This document shows, piece after piece, positions 46,432 through 58,299 of a stretch of 64,000 nt of DNA. The DNA is from Hyalella azteca (lineage: Eukaryota > Arthropoda > Malacostraca > Amphipoda > Hyalellidae): NCBI RefSeq assembly GCF_000764305.2, contig NW_025941568.1:69107-133106 (forward strand), given 5' to 3'. The notes beneath the pieces were generated by a model. The model ran no database searches and was not told where the DNA came from. It was given only the letters and a program-made list of their open reading frames with translations. Made by a program: the position numbers and the translations under genes. Within the stretch, counting starts at the first letter, position 1, and each line of letters starts with the position of its first letter.

Positions 46432-48399
46432 AGGACCCAAATATTTTTTTCTGTGCTTAATCTTGATAGTGAGAAAATCTTTGTTAACCACATTCGAAAT
46501 GCAAGTGCTTAAGAATGGGAAAGCTTGGTACTTTCATAGAATTTTTTTAAATTTGTGAGCCGTGAACGTTTAGTGATCATTATTTTTTTTGGAATTACAT
46601 GGCTTAGCTTGCCGCGGTGTTTCTACAAAAGGGCGTATGATTTGCATACGCTATTGTCCTTCCCATCAAATGAGAATTAACAAACGTTGGTCCGTTTGAC
46701 TCGCTGATTAAAGATAGTTTTTTTTTCGCGTAATTTTACAAAGAGTCGGAGCAAGAATTGGTTGGTTCTATTCAGTTGGTTTGGCTGGAATTAGTTTATC
46801 GTTCTTTTGCTATCAGTTGGCTTTGAGCTAATTTAAAACGGATCTGCTTCTTACACTTCAACTCCTAGCTTCTCACTTCTGCTCAATTTAACGTTCGATA
46901 CTCGAGCTTTATTTAAGGTTTGTTACTTGATGCTGTACGGGGGTACTCCCTTCAGGAACACTACTCTCGCAAATAATTGATGCCATTGCTGCCTTTAGTC
47001 ATAATTAATAATTACCTACGTAACTCACTTCCTTTGAAAGTTAATTAATGTTAGAATTTTCTGAATAACTTGCAAAGTGCTTCTCACGAGTTAAATTTCT
47101 GGCTTGATGCATTTCCTACCTCCGGCCATGTGTGCCAGTAAAATATTTCTCAACATCGATAAGAAGTATACTGTTGCGCATTAATTGTTAGAATAATTTG
47201 GATTATGTATGATAGAGTGGTGAACAAAAGAACTATCTATATGTCGCTCGTAATATTTTTTTCTTTGCTGTGGAGGAATAAAAAAGTTTCACATTTTTCG
47301 TTCTAATCACCTGATTGGTTTCATTTTATACTGACCTTCAGTGTAGCTGGCATATTTTCCTGGTATCCTTAGAGTGAGTTTTGGACGTAGCAGTCCCAGG
47401 CCTCGCTGGTGTGTCGCCTAAGTAAGTGCCCCATGTGACTGAAAATTTATTAGAGTTTTTGTCTTCGGCTGAGCGTAACTCGAGGAGAAAAAAACTCGAC
47501 TTCATAAGAGGATCCAAGAAAGTTCAATGGTATAACAAGGAAACATATTTTCAAGTAACAAGTCTTCTGTGCGATTTCTGTTGTCTTCGGTTTTGTTTTC
47601 GGTCATTTAAATATTGATATTTTACATCAGATTCCATTAATCCTAAAAGCTCACTTAAACGCTTATTGAACTTTTTTCAATCTTGGCAGGATGCAAGACT
47701 TGAAGCCACTCATTTTAATTGCAACACGAGTTAGAAAATTGATCAAACTGTTAGAACTGCAAACTGCATTTGACAAATTGCTTGCAGGAAGAGTCTTCGG
47801 TTTTTTTTTTTTGTGCTAGTCAGAAGTCCTATAGGATTTTTTTCTCCGAGTGAGAAAAAACCAGAGCTCATGGTGCCGTACTGCGGAGTGCGGGCCTCAG
47901 TTGTAGGGTTAGGTTGTTATGGAGGCATAATTACCAGCATTTCTCTCTTGCGGATATTGGACGTCTTTCGTAAGCGAGCTTTGGCACGAGCGTCTTCACT
48001 TCTGTTGTTTTTTTAGCCTCTCTTGTTACTTCGTCTTTTAAATGCTAAAGCTGCTCCTTTCAAGCATCCCAGACTGGTCAATTGATACATCCCGCCTACT
48101 GTCGATGATGAACGATTTCGATTCATGAAAATTGCAATAGTTGAGACATTCCACCTTGTTGGCGATGTTTTTTTCGACTGACTTGATTAGTAAATTGATT
48201 CCTTAATGGAGAAAACCCTTTTTTAATTAAGAAGCCAAATTCTTCTGCATAGTAGTCGACTAAGTAGCACCTGGACTAATATTCGGCTCCTTGCTTTAGG
48301 AATTACACGCAAAAAAGAACAAAATTAACTCAAGAAATAAATGTGGGCTTTTGAACTAATCACCCTCATGGTCTGGCACTCTTGCGCTCATTTTAAGTA

Positions 48400-48585
48400 T
48401 AGCGGTGTCAGCGTTCTGAACATCGCTGAATATTCAGAGCTTATTGTGGTCTCGAACACGCAACTCGCTGCTTAATCGCACGCAAAGCACTCGCGCAACT
48501 CACTGTCACAGGCAGCTGGGATCGAACCCACAGCTTACTGCTCAAAATCCTGATATTCTGAACTGTAAACACCTGGCCACCCCTA
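48400..48585 (-). mobile_element. tRNA-derived SINE, copy 3, diverged
   Basis: The minus strand keeps GGTGGCCAGGTG (A-box region) and the B box GGTTCGATCCC. Body similarity is patchy and the (ATT)n tail is lost, so this is an old copy. Confidence 0.6.
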
Positions 48586-51500
48586 GGTTAAGGTTAGGAA
48601 ACAACTAGAAATCACCTATTATGTATTTAAATCTTTTCAAATATAAACTAGGACAACTTTGACGTGAATCGAGTAGATAGGACAACATAGCTTTAATACT
48701 CCTCGTATCTCTTACATTCCAAGACTACTAACAGTCGTGTCAAGTACGCTCCTTGTAACACGGATCAGTGTGACCAGATCTGCCGTGCTGCCAACACTTA
48801 AGGTATATTACTATAACCTCTACTGCGGTGGTTCATAGGTTCATAACATTTTAATGGTAGAGTACCTCTTGGTGACCTCTTGATTGACGGCGCGTACCAC
48901 CAGATTCAATAACGCACCAATAATGCTATATATTAGCATTGTATACCTAGCATTAAATTTGTTTTCTGAATGCAACTGATGCCAACCGCCACTGACTCGA
49001 TAACCGTGGCCAACGGTTCAAGTCAAGCGGTACACTAAAATGCTGATATTAGCGCATGAATTGAATGTAACGTCTGAATATAAAAGTAGGCCGCTAGAAT
49101 CAGGTCGGTGGTGTGTGGCATCAGCTGATTACCATTGAAGATTCTGTTGTAAATCCCTTCAATTAGATTTAGAGAATAATTAAATAAATATGAATCGTTT
49201 GTACGCCCAAAATTTCAGGTGAAGCTGTTCCACCTGAAAACTCTTCGCGTTCCCTAGTGGCACGGCTATCAAAAGTTAGAAACCGCTGCTCCGCTTGCTT
49301 TTCGCAACGAAAGCCAACAGCAATACGCTTATCAAATGTCACATCATCTTGTACCGTCAATGCCACATAAGTCGCCACTCAACATAAACTGCACATACCT
49401 CACCCCTCGTTACTAAAAACCCTATAATACTGGTCAGAACTACGATTTGAAGGTTTCGATAACCACATGACTACAAAGCTGTTAAGGTTGCGCTAGAAAG
49501 ATGTGGTTTTATTTTTAAAGTTTATCGTCTCTATTGAAGGCCGGTGACTTTAGTGCTACTGGCGAGGTTATCGGCATTGACGGTAGCTCGGTCATCGCAA
49601 GGATGCCGTCGGTCACAGGATCACGTCAGCAACAAGACGGAGCCACTGATGTTGACAACACGACGAAGTCCTCCATGTTGGCAACACGACGGAGTCACTC
49701 GGAATGCGCGTGAGATAAGGCCTCTGTCCTGGCAATATGACAACGCAGCTCGCAATAATCATGTGATGAATCACGATAATACTGACTTAGACATAGAACG
49801 AGCGATAGCTGTCTTGAAGATAGTTTTCCGTCTCTATGTTAACGTAGGCTTCCAGTTGAAGCATTAAAATACTCTCGAGTGAAAAATTGCACTTTTTTCG
49901 GCGAAAAAGTTAGAGGCATGATAACTCAAATTAAGTCATTAAAGGTAGTCTTTACCAGTAAAGCATATTATGCTTTTACCAGTAAAAGTAGGCCGCGTTA
50001 ATTGTGAGATAATTACGAAAGAGAATTTATGAATGGCATACCTTCTTTTCTATCTCAATGGCGTGTGGTAACGGGACATTAAACGTAGAATTCCATCCCA
50101 GTGGGCAACCCGAAAAAAAGAACCCAGCAGCCATAGCTTAAATATATCCTTATAGGTTATTCATCAGTTTAAAATCTTTCCATTGCTAATGGGCCTGTAG
50201 CTGTAGGTAATGTATTTGGTTAATGATCGTGATCAATATGATAATTATCAGCATCATGAGTCTTTTTTAATTAGTTTAAATTCACGAATACTGCAGTGAG
50301 ATGCAAATGCCACTGGAGCATTGGCAACAAATACAGTTGTTGAAAGTATGAAGCTATATCATGTCTACACGCGGTATAAAAATCCTAATCTCTAAAATTT
50401 ATTTACGCTGATGTAATTATTTATATGGATAATATAGGTATGTATATTATATATATTATTTATACTTTCATGTACATAATCTATATGAATATGTACATTT
50501 GGAGTGGGTCAGCGAATATATAGAGATTGACACATTGTTTTTCTGCATCGCTGTCAACAAGTATTCTTAATAAGCTTAGAAGTGTACATAAATAAATGGT
50601 GCTTTTCGGCTAATCCGGCGACATAATTCAATGTCAGAACAACAAAATATAAACTCTAAATATCTTTTAATATAAATTTGTTAACTAGCGTACTATAAAA
50701 AGTCTAAAGTGGTACACCATAAATCTCAATCAATTATTTATAAATATAAGTAAGTTTTCAACATATTAATGTGCCGCTTAAAAAGTATAAATAACTTTAT
50801 TGAAGAATTAAAATGAATGAGTGCAAAATAACAATTCAAGGAACATTGTGGCTTCATGTAAAGTGCGCTCTTCACAATCGCGCTTAGCACTGGCACATGG
50901 TGCACAATTTGTGCAGATCATTTGTGAAATTTTCTTATGACATATAAAATTTTAGAATAATCGTAAACATAACTTGTATTTTGCCATTCTTCATTCTGTC
51001 GATCTTCATTTACTGACGAAGGTCCGAAGATGCGCAGGACACTCGTTAAAAAATGGCGCAATAATTTAGTAATTTTGCCACATCTAAAACAAAACTTCTT
51101 TGAAAAACTCACTATAATTCGCTTCCAAGTGATATAGACAATTAAGTAGTATTTATTAAGTAGTTATTAGCAGCTACCCCGAGTACTGTAATGGGGTTTC
51201 CTTTCTCTGACGGGTATATATAGATTCTTATAATTTGGTTGTAGTATAAACTTTTATATAATATGAAAAAATAAGAATGTTTGCGGTTGGCTATTATCAA
51301 GAGCCGGCAACATGCTTCAGTTTCAGTGCGCAGCAAATACAGAGTCGATTGTGTTAGTGTATATGTAGTAAATTGTGTGATGTAGTCCTGATTCATTCAA
51401 ATAACCTCGGCCATTTATTATCCACGCCGCAGCACATATACGTAAGTATAACCGAACAATATTTACCAGTAAACCATCTTCACGAGCGTCCGGAAATGTA

Positions 51501-52609
51501 TTTGTGTAAATAATTGAAATTAAGCACATAAATATGGCTAAATGTATAACTCAGTAACTCGGTAATCATTGTGAATCGTCGATTACAATAAATGATAGCA
51601 GCAAAGTTGTAGTAACCGTCACTCTGATAAAATGAATTAGGAAGCATAAGAAACTTTGTAGACTGACAGAGACAATTACCGTAACCATTATATATCGACC
51701 AATATATTTACTACTTATCATTCAAAAATTATTACTATTGCCCCAAACAATCAAACGACATGGTATCTGAACGTGTGATAATTGCTTACGATGTACTGTA
51801 TTTCGAAGCTTCTTACAAGACTAGATCGGATTCCTCGAGGGCATTTATCTTCTAAAAAAAAAGTTCCCTCTGAAATTGTTGCTGGTGGATTGTTACACTC
51901 TGGAATAGTTCGAGAAAGAAAAGTCATTGCACGCACAGGAAAATACACTTGCATTTCACAATACTCAAAGCCGTTGCGAATGTGTCGTGTTGTGACGTCT
52001 TGATATAAAATAGCCTTGCAATGATATGAAGTTTGTGTGCTGGGGATTATAAGAATCGTAAAGCACTGACCCCTTAGAAGAAATTCTGGAAGTACCTATC
52101 ATCGATCTCAAACATGCGCACGAAACAACGTAATAGTGTCTACTGATAATTAGTAATAGTGTGTACTGATAATTAAATAAATACAAGGTTTTCCCCCTTA
52201 ACAGTCACATGAATATTTGAAAGTATGTGGCAAGGAATTTTTATCAATATTTTTATTGAATAAATTGTTTATTATTGCCTATTAACCAGAGCGCCAATAA
52301 ATTTCACGGCGATGTGTTCCATCCTCAGCGGATAAAATGAAATTTTCTCTCCGTTGACGACCAAATGGATACGAGAAGAGAATGTAAACTTCAAAGCTGC
52401 GTTACGGAATGAGTGATACGAAATTAAATAATAATCAAGCCTGAATAATCAGGAAAATCTTAAGCCTACGGAAACTAAACGTAATTTTTAGCAATGCTGT
52501 ACGTATCAGTAGACAAACTTCGATGTTTCACTTCAGTGCTCATGCATCGCTAGAACTACACTCCAAATCCGTAGAAAAATAACAAATCAATGAGCAATTG
52601 TTAACATCG

Positions 52610-54046
52610 TTATTCTGAGCAGGAATTATTGTGGAACGGTAATATTCCTGCAGACACCGTAGAATTGTGTCTTCTGCCACTCACTGGCAAGATCACGTCA
52701 GGAGAATCCAAGAAAACAGAGTTGTGCCGGCCGCCATTTGCATGGCAATTAGCAAGCTTCGCTGTGTTGGTGAGAGCTTCAGTTCTTTCGAAGTCAATAG
52801 TTGCGTAGCGCCCAGCAACTGACCGGCATGGAGGTGATTCTGGTAATCCAGAAGTAATAGAACCAATGGGACTAAATGGCGGAACCTGAGAAGAGTCTGA
52901 ACTTTTATCAACGTCGACGACGATGTAGTTTATTTGAGACGTTGGTTGGGTGATGTCAGTGGTGGTAGTCCCTGACTGAGATGATCCAGAACCAGCGGAG
53001 CCTGTGGTTACTGATAACCTTGGAGGCACACTTGGAATCTCTTTGTCGAATCCCATATTAGCATAGAGACGATCCAAATCCTTTCTGTTATCAGAACCAA
53101 TGTTCATGTAAACATGACATGTAGACTCAGAAATGTCAGGCGTGCGCGTGCAACTCGTGCTGTTGGACTCGTAGCTTTCAGACATGATTCCTTGCGTAAT
53201 GAATTGTGGCGCATCGCTGCCCTGGTCGACAAAAGAAAGAGGTCTCTCGACGTGATTCAAAGAAGACGAAGAAGAAAGATGTCGATCAATGTTGGAACCA
53301 AGATGAGAAGGAATTCTGTCTGCCACGTTGTTGGAGTATGACACAGATCTGTCATGGCAGTTAATCCAAACCGGACACACGGCATCCATCCTGATGCCCT
53401 CCGGGGCAGGCGTAGGAGGCGGTGCATATGCTCCTCCTTCGACTTCGTTGACGTTTTCATGTGGTAGCACAGATTTATTTATATACAGTGTCCCATTTGA
53501 AGGACTTACCGGAGAATTAGGAGATGCTATTGGTGAGTTAATTGAATTGGCGTTGATGAGAGTGGTTGTTGGTAATGACGGAGCTAAAACTATACTGTGT
53601 CCGGTCATGGAGGCCATGTTGTTCCCGGGCAATGCAAGCGAGTCAGATCTTAGTCTGTTGCCTGGTACGGGCATCAAGTAATCATCATGCGGCATTAATA
53701 TTGGCACATGATGAGAAAAAGACTGCTCAGCTATTCGCTGAATCTTGAGCTGAAGCATGTTGAAAAGATCCTGGGCTCTCCGACATCTAAAGGTGTAGAT
53801 CCCTGGACCTGTAGGACATCGTCGCCCAGACTCGAATGTGAAGGTCTCGCCATCGAAGCCATATCTTCGTAGGCATCTTAAAGGCCATCGTATTGCTGTT
53901 CTATTCTTATTGTAGAGAACAATATTGGTGTCGGTGACTTCGAGCTTCACGGAACGATGGCGCTGACCGTGTTCGTCGTACTTCTCCACCTGGAATATGG
54001 TGGCGTGCATGTCGTTGGAGTCAGGGTGGCTCTCCACACAACCCAT
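52610..54046 (-). CDS. FRS2-like: FRS2-like adaptor of FGF-receptor signalling (478 aa)
   Basis: A single coding exon. The start (MGCVESHP) gives Gly2 for N-myristoylation and Cys3 as possible palmitoyl site, so the protein should sit at the plasma membrane. The longer frame to 54100 crosses an acceptor (TTTATTGCAG|GTCCC at 54062), so I reject its extra 18 residues. Residues about 12-108 are an IRS-type PTB domain (CLRRYGFDGETFTFESGRRC, then TFRCRRAQDLFNML), which binds the receptor juxtamembrane segment. The tail is disordered and Ser/Pro-rich with docking tyrosines: YIN (188), YMN (313) and YAN (328) fit Grb2; NYIVVDVD (374) and RYATIDFERTEAL (414) fit Shp2. Two RHNS motifs follow the last site, and this C-terminal order is also known in vertebrate FRS2. 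Recruited Grb2/Shp2 would drive Ras-MAPK signalling. DOK proteins share the PTB type but lack these Shp2-type sites. At least one 5' untranslated exon lies upstream on the minus strand. Confidence 0.93.
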   Translation of the reverse strand: MGCVESHPDSNDMHATIFQVEKYDEHGQRHRSVKLEVTDTNIVLYNKNRTAIRWPLRCLRRYGFDGETFTFESGRRCPTGPGIYTFRCRRAQDLFNMLQLKIQRIAEQSFSHHVPILMPHDDYLMPVPGNRLRSDSLALPGNNMASMTGHSIVLAPSLPTTTLINANSINSPIASPNSPVSPSNGTLYINKSVLPHENVNEVEGGAYAPPPTPAPEGIRMDAVCPVWINCHDRSVSYSNNVADRIPSHLGSNIDRHLSSSSSLNHVERPLSFVDQGSDAPQFITQGIMSESYESNSTSCTRTPDISESTCHVYMNIGSDNRKDLDRLYANMGFDKEIPSVPPRLSVTTGSAGSGSSQSGTTTTDITQPTSQINYIVVDVDKSSDSSQVPPFSPIGSITSGLPESPPCRSVAGRYATIDFERTEALTNTAKLANCHANGGRHNSVFLDSPDVILPVSGRRHNSTVSAGILPFHNNSCSE

Positions 54047-54062
54047 CCTACTGCGCAGGGAC

Positions 54063-57000
54063 CTGCAATAAATACAATGTATTACTACCACGCATAGCAA
54101 AAATAATTTAAATTTACTGAAAAATACTTCTATAAATCATACATCGGTCACCGCTTCCTTCATGCGAAGTATGGATCGGAGAAACATTTTAAAACAACGC
54201 CCAGCCCTGGAAATTGAGATTCCGCACGTACGGTATTTCATTCTTAATAAACGACAAGTGTTGGCATCAGGCGCACATGACCATGAGAAAACTAGGCTTT
54301 TCGCAAATATTACTCATTTATTTGGTTTTATGTTAGAAATGATGCATGTGTGAGTTTATCCATTCAGATTAATATAGAATGTACGTATTATATTCAAAAT
54401 GCATAAATAAATAATAGTGACAATTTATTTCTTGCAATCAGAAAGTCGTTTATATAGTAAAAATATCCATCGGACAACTTCTTTTCTATCTAATAACGCC
54501 AGCGAAAAACATTATTCGACTCATCGAAAAGAAAAAAAACGAACATAAAAATTGCCAACAAAATTTATTCTCCGTTCATCAAACGAACTCGTTTAATAGA
54601 CAAAGGAACAAAGAACATACATGACATGGGAAGCAAGGATAAAATCTTTAAATTTCATGCTTATTACGTTTGAAATTGAAGTGTGATACGTCCAATCTAA
54701 GTAATCGATGTCCGAACGAACTTGATGAAACACAAAAAAATCACAACTTATTTTTTCTGAATACATTCTTTTCAAAATTATCTGCTGCTGCTGCTAGAAC
54801 CTTGAATACTTCATTCCATTCATTCATTTTGATTCAAGACTGATAGCTCTTACTCGTCAGTATTATAGGGATATGTGCAACAAGTTATTACAGATTTGTC
54901 TATACACAGAAGGAGTCGTTGACATCTAACCTTTACACACACTTCAAGTAGAGAATGGCATTGCGCGATACTAGCTCGCTCTCAAGTATATCTCTCCTTA
55001 CGTTGAACAGGCATGACTATAAATGTTGACTTAATCAACGATATTTGCTAATTATTCTTCGCAATAATTGATTCGGTGATGACATGTACTCTCTTTGATA
55101 TAAGAAAAATCAAACGGTTCATTTGATAAACACGAACTTATCCGTTATAACGTTGCCGCTCAAAAGTTCTAATATTGCATTTAATAATGAATACGCTTCA
55201 TTTTACAACACTTCTCTTTAACTTCACTCCTTGTTGTTTGTTTGTCTTCTACAAATCTTATAATCGATATTTAACACACTTCTACCAGTCTAATCGATCT
55301 GAAATTTTGCACATTTGCGTAAAGTCGGAGACAATGCAATAATGCATGAATCAATCGGCAGAATAAATAATTCTAAAATAGAAAAAATTATATCTTAGAA
55401 AATTAAAAAATATATATATTTTAAAATACCTAGAAATATAATGAAAAATTCATTGTACATGTGTAACATCGGAGACACTGGCCTCTTTAGAAGTGTTGTC
55501 TTTAAAAAGTAATTCTTAAACGCATATTATTTCGACTTGAAATTGAACTTTGTGAACTTCGGCTATTAAAGTGGTTCATTATTGCCTGGTATCGATACGA
55601 GTTCACTCTTCTAGGTTTGTGTATGATGAGGACGCTGATACTCGACGAGCTCGCTACAAACGATGACGCAATTTAATATCATGAGTAGAAACAAAAACTC
55701 AGGTGTAATTATGATACGTAAATGGTATTATTATGATGCATACAAAGTATTATATTATGATCATTAAACTCAAGCGTAATTATGATGCATAAATGGTATT
55801 ATTATGATTAAACAGAGGAATAATTATGATACAAGGTATTATTATGATCATCAAACACAGCAGCAGCAGAATTCAACAACCTTAAACTTATAAATTCTAT
55901 ATTCATGTTCGTTCGTTGTAATTTGTAAATTCGTTTCTTTTCGTTGGATGCTTGTTACTCAAGTAATAATAAACACAAATGAAATTTGGAGTGAACGTAA
56001 TTTTGTCTCAAATCAAAAGCTTAAAATTGATAAAAAATTTATATGTAAATTAAAATAATGATGAACACAAATTGTGATCTCAGCACATATTCTCTTAGCT
56101 AATCTTTTCACGGAAAACTCTAGAAGAAATTTTTCCTCTGATTCACCTGGTGAAACAATTTCCCTGCTTTTGTAACAATTATTCGAACGCAAAATAATAA
56201 TAATAAATTAGAGGCAGACTTTTCTTATCTTGAATCACAGTCAAGGAAATGATAGGGTGCACCGAGATCATTGTGTTTATATATAACTACTAATACAACT
56301 TTAAATATTGCCGAGCAATATTATGCCTGCATTATCCGTGATCGCTTCTGCCAGAGTGCCAGCATATTGCACAACTTTTAAAAGATTAATGTTCAATTGT
56401 TCATCATCTTGACATCCTATTGTCGAACGACTGAATGTCAGTACGTGTGTGCGAGCCCAAATTAACAATTACCTAATACACCACAAGCGCACGCAGCCCA
56501 ATATTAAATATTAACGCCAATATTATTAAAAAATATTATTAATTATAATGATAAATACATTCAAAACCTCATAAACTTAATATAATTTTTACATAGGGAA
56601 GGTACGAGGTGTAAGAGCCCGATAACCGAGCACCTCGCAGTGACGAATCTTACCTGATAGTCACGTAATAAATCTTACCTGATAGTCACGTAATAAATCT
56701 TACCTGATAGTCACGTAATAAATCTTACCTGATAGTCACATCCGTGTGGCGTACTAGCGAACTATCCTGGCTGGCCACACGTAAGGCAATGCCGGATAGA
56801 AAAGCACCTTTCGATTAAACTATGCATTTCACAATTCATTTAATTTCTTTTCACGCATTCAGTCCGTCGCAGACAATCTGCTTCAGATTTTTGTAACGAG
56901 TTTGTTTAACCATTTGCTACATTCTATTGTCTTTGACACAATCACTAGAAAAGTTTAATCAGTTTCTTTGATAAATCTAAAAGAACGAAGAATACGCTAA

Positions 57001-58299
57001 TGTGTAGGAAAGATTGAGTAAAAAAAGCGCTACATATTCCGACGAATTTTTGTATCTTCACTCAGCAACGATTGAAATTAGTTCCAAATATTGTTTGTCG
57101 GATTGATTTTTCTCGAAAGTGCGACATAGGCTCACCGCTCAGATCTATCATTTAATACTTCGAAAATTAATGTTGTATAAAGAATCGCATCAGCAACGAC
57201 CAGTAGTAGAAAATATTTTCTTGCCTTACCAAGAAAAAATATCGACAAAAGTATAGAGAAGCAGGACAGGGGAGTCTGCAATGGCGATGCATTTCGAAAG
57301 GGAACGTTGTAGGCAAGCAAAGAAAATAATGTTTCTTCTGTTTAGGCAGACGTCAAAGAGATCTTCTCATAAGCTTCGTTACACCGATATATCGTAGTCG
57401 TAAACTTCAACGAACGATATTATTTCGAGAGGATGTTACGTAGAAAGAAACACAGAGGAAATATTGAGCTACGAGATACACACCATGATCGAGCAGATTC
57501 AGACTACCTACTGGGCTGATCAAGCCGAAGGTCCGCGAGCCAACATCGCTTACCCTCAAATACGACCCTCAGACCTTAAAACGCTCAAAGAATTTGTGAA
57601 AACAAGTTTACTGAGCTTGATATATTTGCAAGTATTTTGATCCATTTCACGAATGTATGATGATATTAGGTAACGACTGCCTATTTTATTGAGCTCGATG
57701 GCGATGCCTGGCAACTGAGAAGAAGACAGCTGTGAGTTGACCATGCGCAGCAGCTTCATTGGCAGTAGCAACAATAATAAGAGCAGACGTGACATCTCTT
57801 TCCACTTCTTTCCTCTTTTCTAAGTTCTCATCTTCGTCTGGCTATTTTCATTCGCTATAAAATACTAGAGAATTTTTTATGTTATTTTGATAAACCTGCG
57901 TTTCAAACTTTGTGTTTGTTATTAGCAGAATATTGACCTTGAAACGCTTGTTTGTATTGTTGAATTATATTTATAACATAAATTTAATTAGCTTGGCTAA
58001 GACCTACTTAGTTTGCCTTTCAAAGATATTTACTTTCAAAATTATTCTTATTCAAAGAATAACACTCAATTCAACCCCATTACTGAACAACTCAACTCAT
58101 TACTGTTTATCATCAATAAAGCAGCATCAACCTGAAGTCGCTGTACAGTACGTAGTTAACTCGAAATGGACGTATACATATAACTTTGTAATTCTAATTT
58201 TGATTATGAACGCTAGATCCAGAGACAAGCAACACCATTTCTGCTATCCAGAACAATTTCCATTTCAAATGACATGTACTTTCTAACAAAAAAAAATCC
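54063..58299. other. Upstream region and 5' intron of the FRS2-like gene
   Basis: AT-rich, with no coding exon I can support. A frame on the minus strand at 57556-57795 starts MSRLLLLLLLLP and looks like a signal peptide, but has no supportable continuation; a donor-like GAG|GGTAAGC lies near 57553. Local stutters such as TAATTATGAT(A/G)C occur at 55700-55860. Confidence 0.4.
56649..56760 (-). other. Candidate 5' untranslated exon end with four tandem donors
   Basis: On the minus strand, GTGACTATCAG|GTAAGATT occurs four times at exact 25-bp spacing, with exon-end G at 56729, 56704, 56679 and 56654. Sequence further 5' on that strand (from about 56860) is less AT-rich and could be the untranslated exon that splices to the FRS2-like acceptor at 54062. 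The exon start is not visible. Confidence 0.4.

Larger units (their letters stand above)
46245..52609. other. LEM 3' untranslated region, then intergenic
   Basis: An AATAAA near 47277 could end the LEM transcript, giving a 3' untranslated region of about 1 kb. From there to 52609 I see a diverged SINE (48400-48585), a short ACACGACG(A/G)AGTC stutter near 49655-49700, and AT-rich sequence. On the minus strand AATAAA near 52269 is a candidate end for the FRS2-like transcript. No further gene is recognisable. Confidence 0.5.

Noticed and set aside
49544..49867. 107-codon plus-strand frame
   Set aside because: Composition follows short ACACGACGGAGTC-type repeats; no domain, splice context or conserved motif is visible.
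53328..53681. Plus-strand 117-codon frame
   Set aside because: It is antisense to the FRS2-like coding exon, which has conserved motifs throughout.
54047..54100. N-terminal extension of the FRS2-like frame by 18 codons
   Set aside because: It crosses a clear acceptor (TTTATTGCAG) and would hide the Gly2 myristoylation signal.
56640..56740. CRISPR-like array of 25-bp repeats
   Set aside because: The units are contiguous with no variable spacers.
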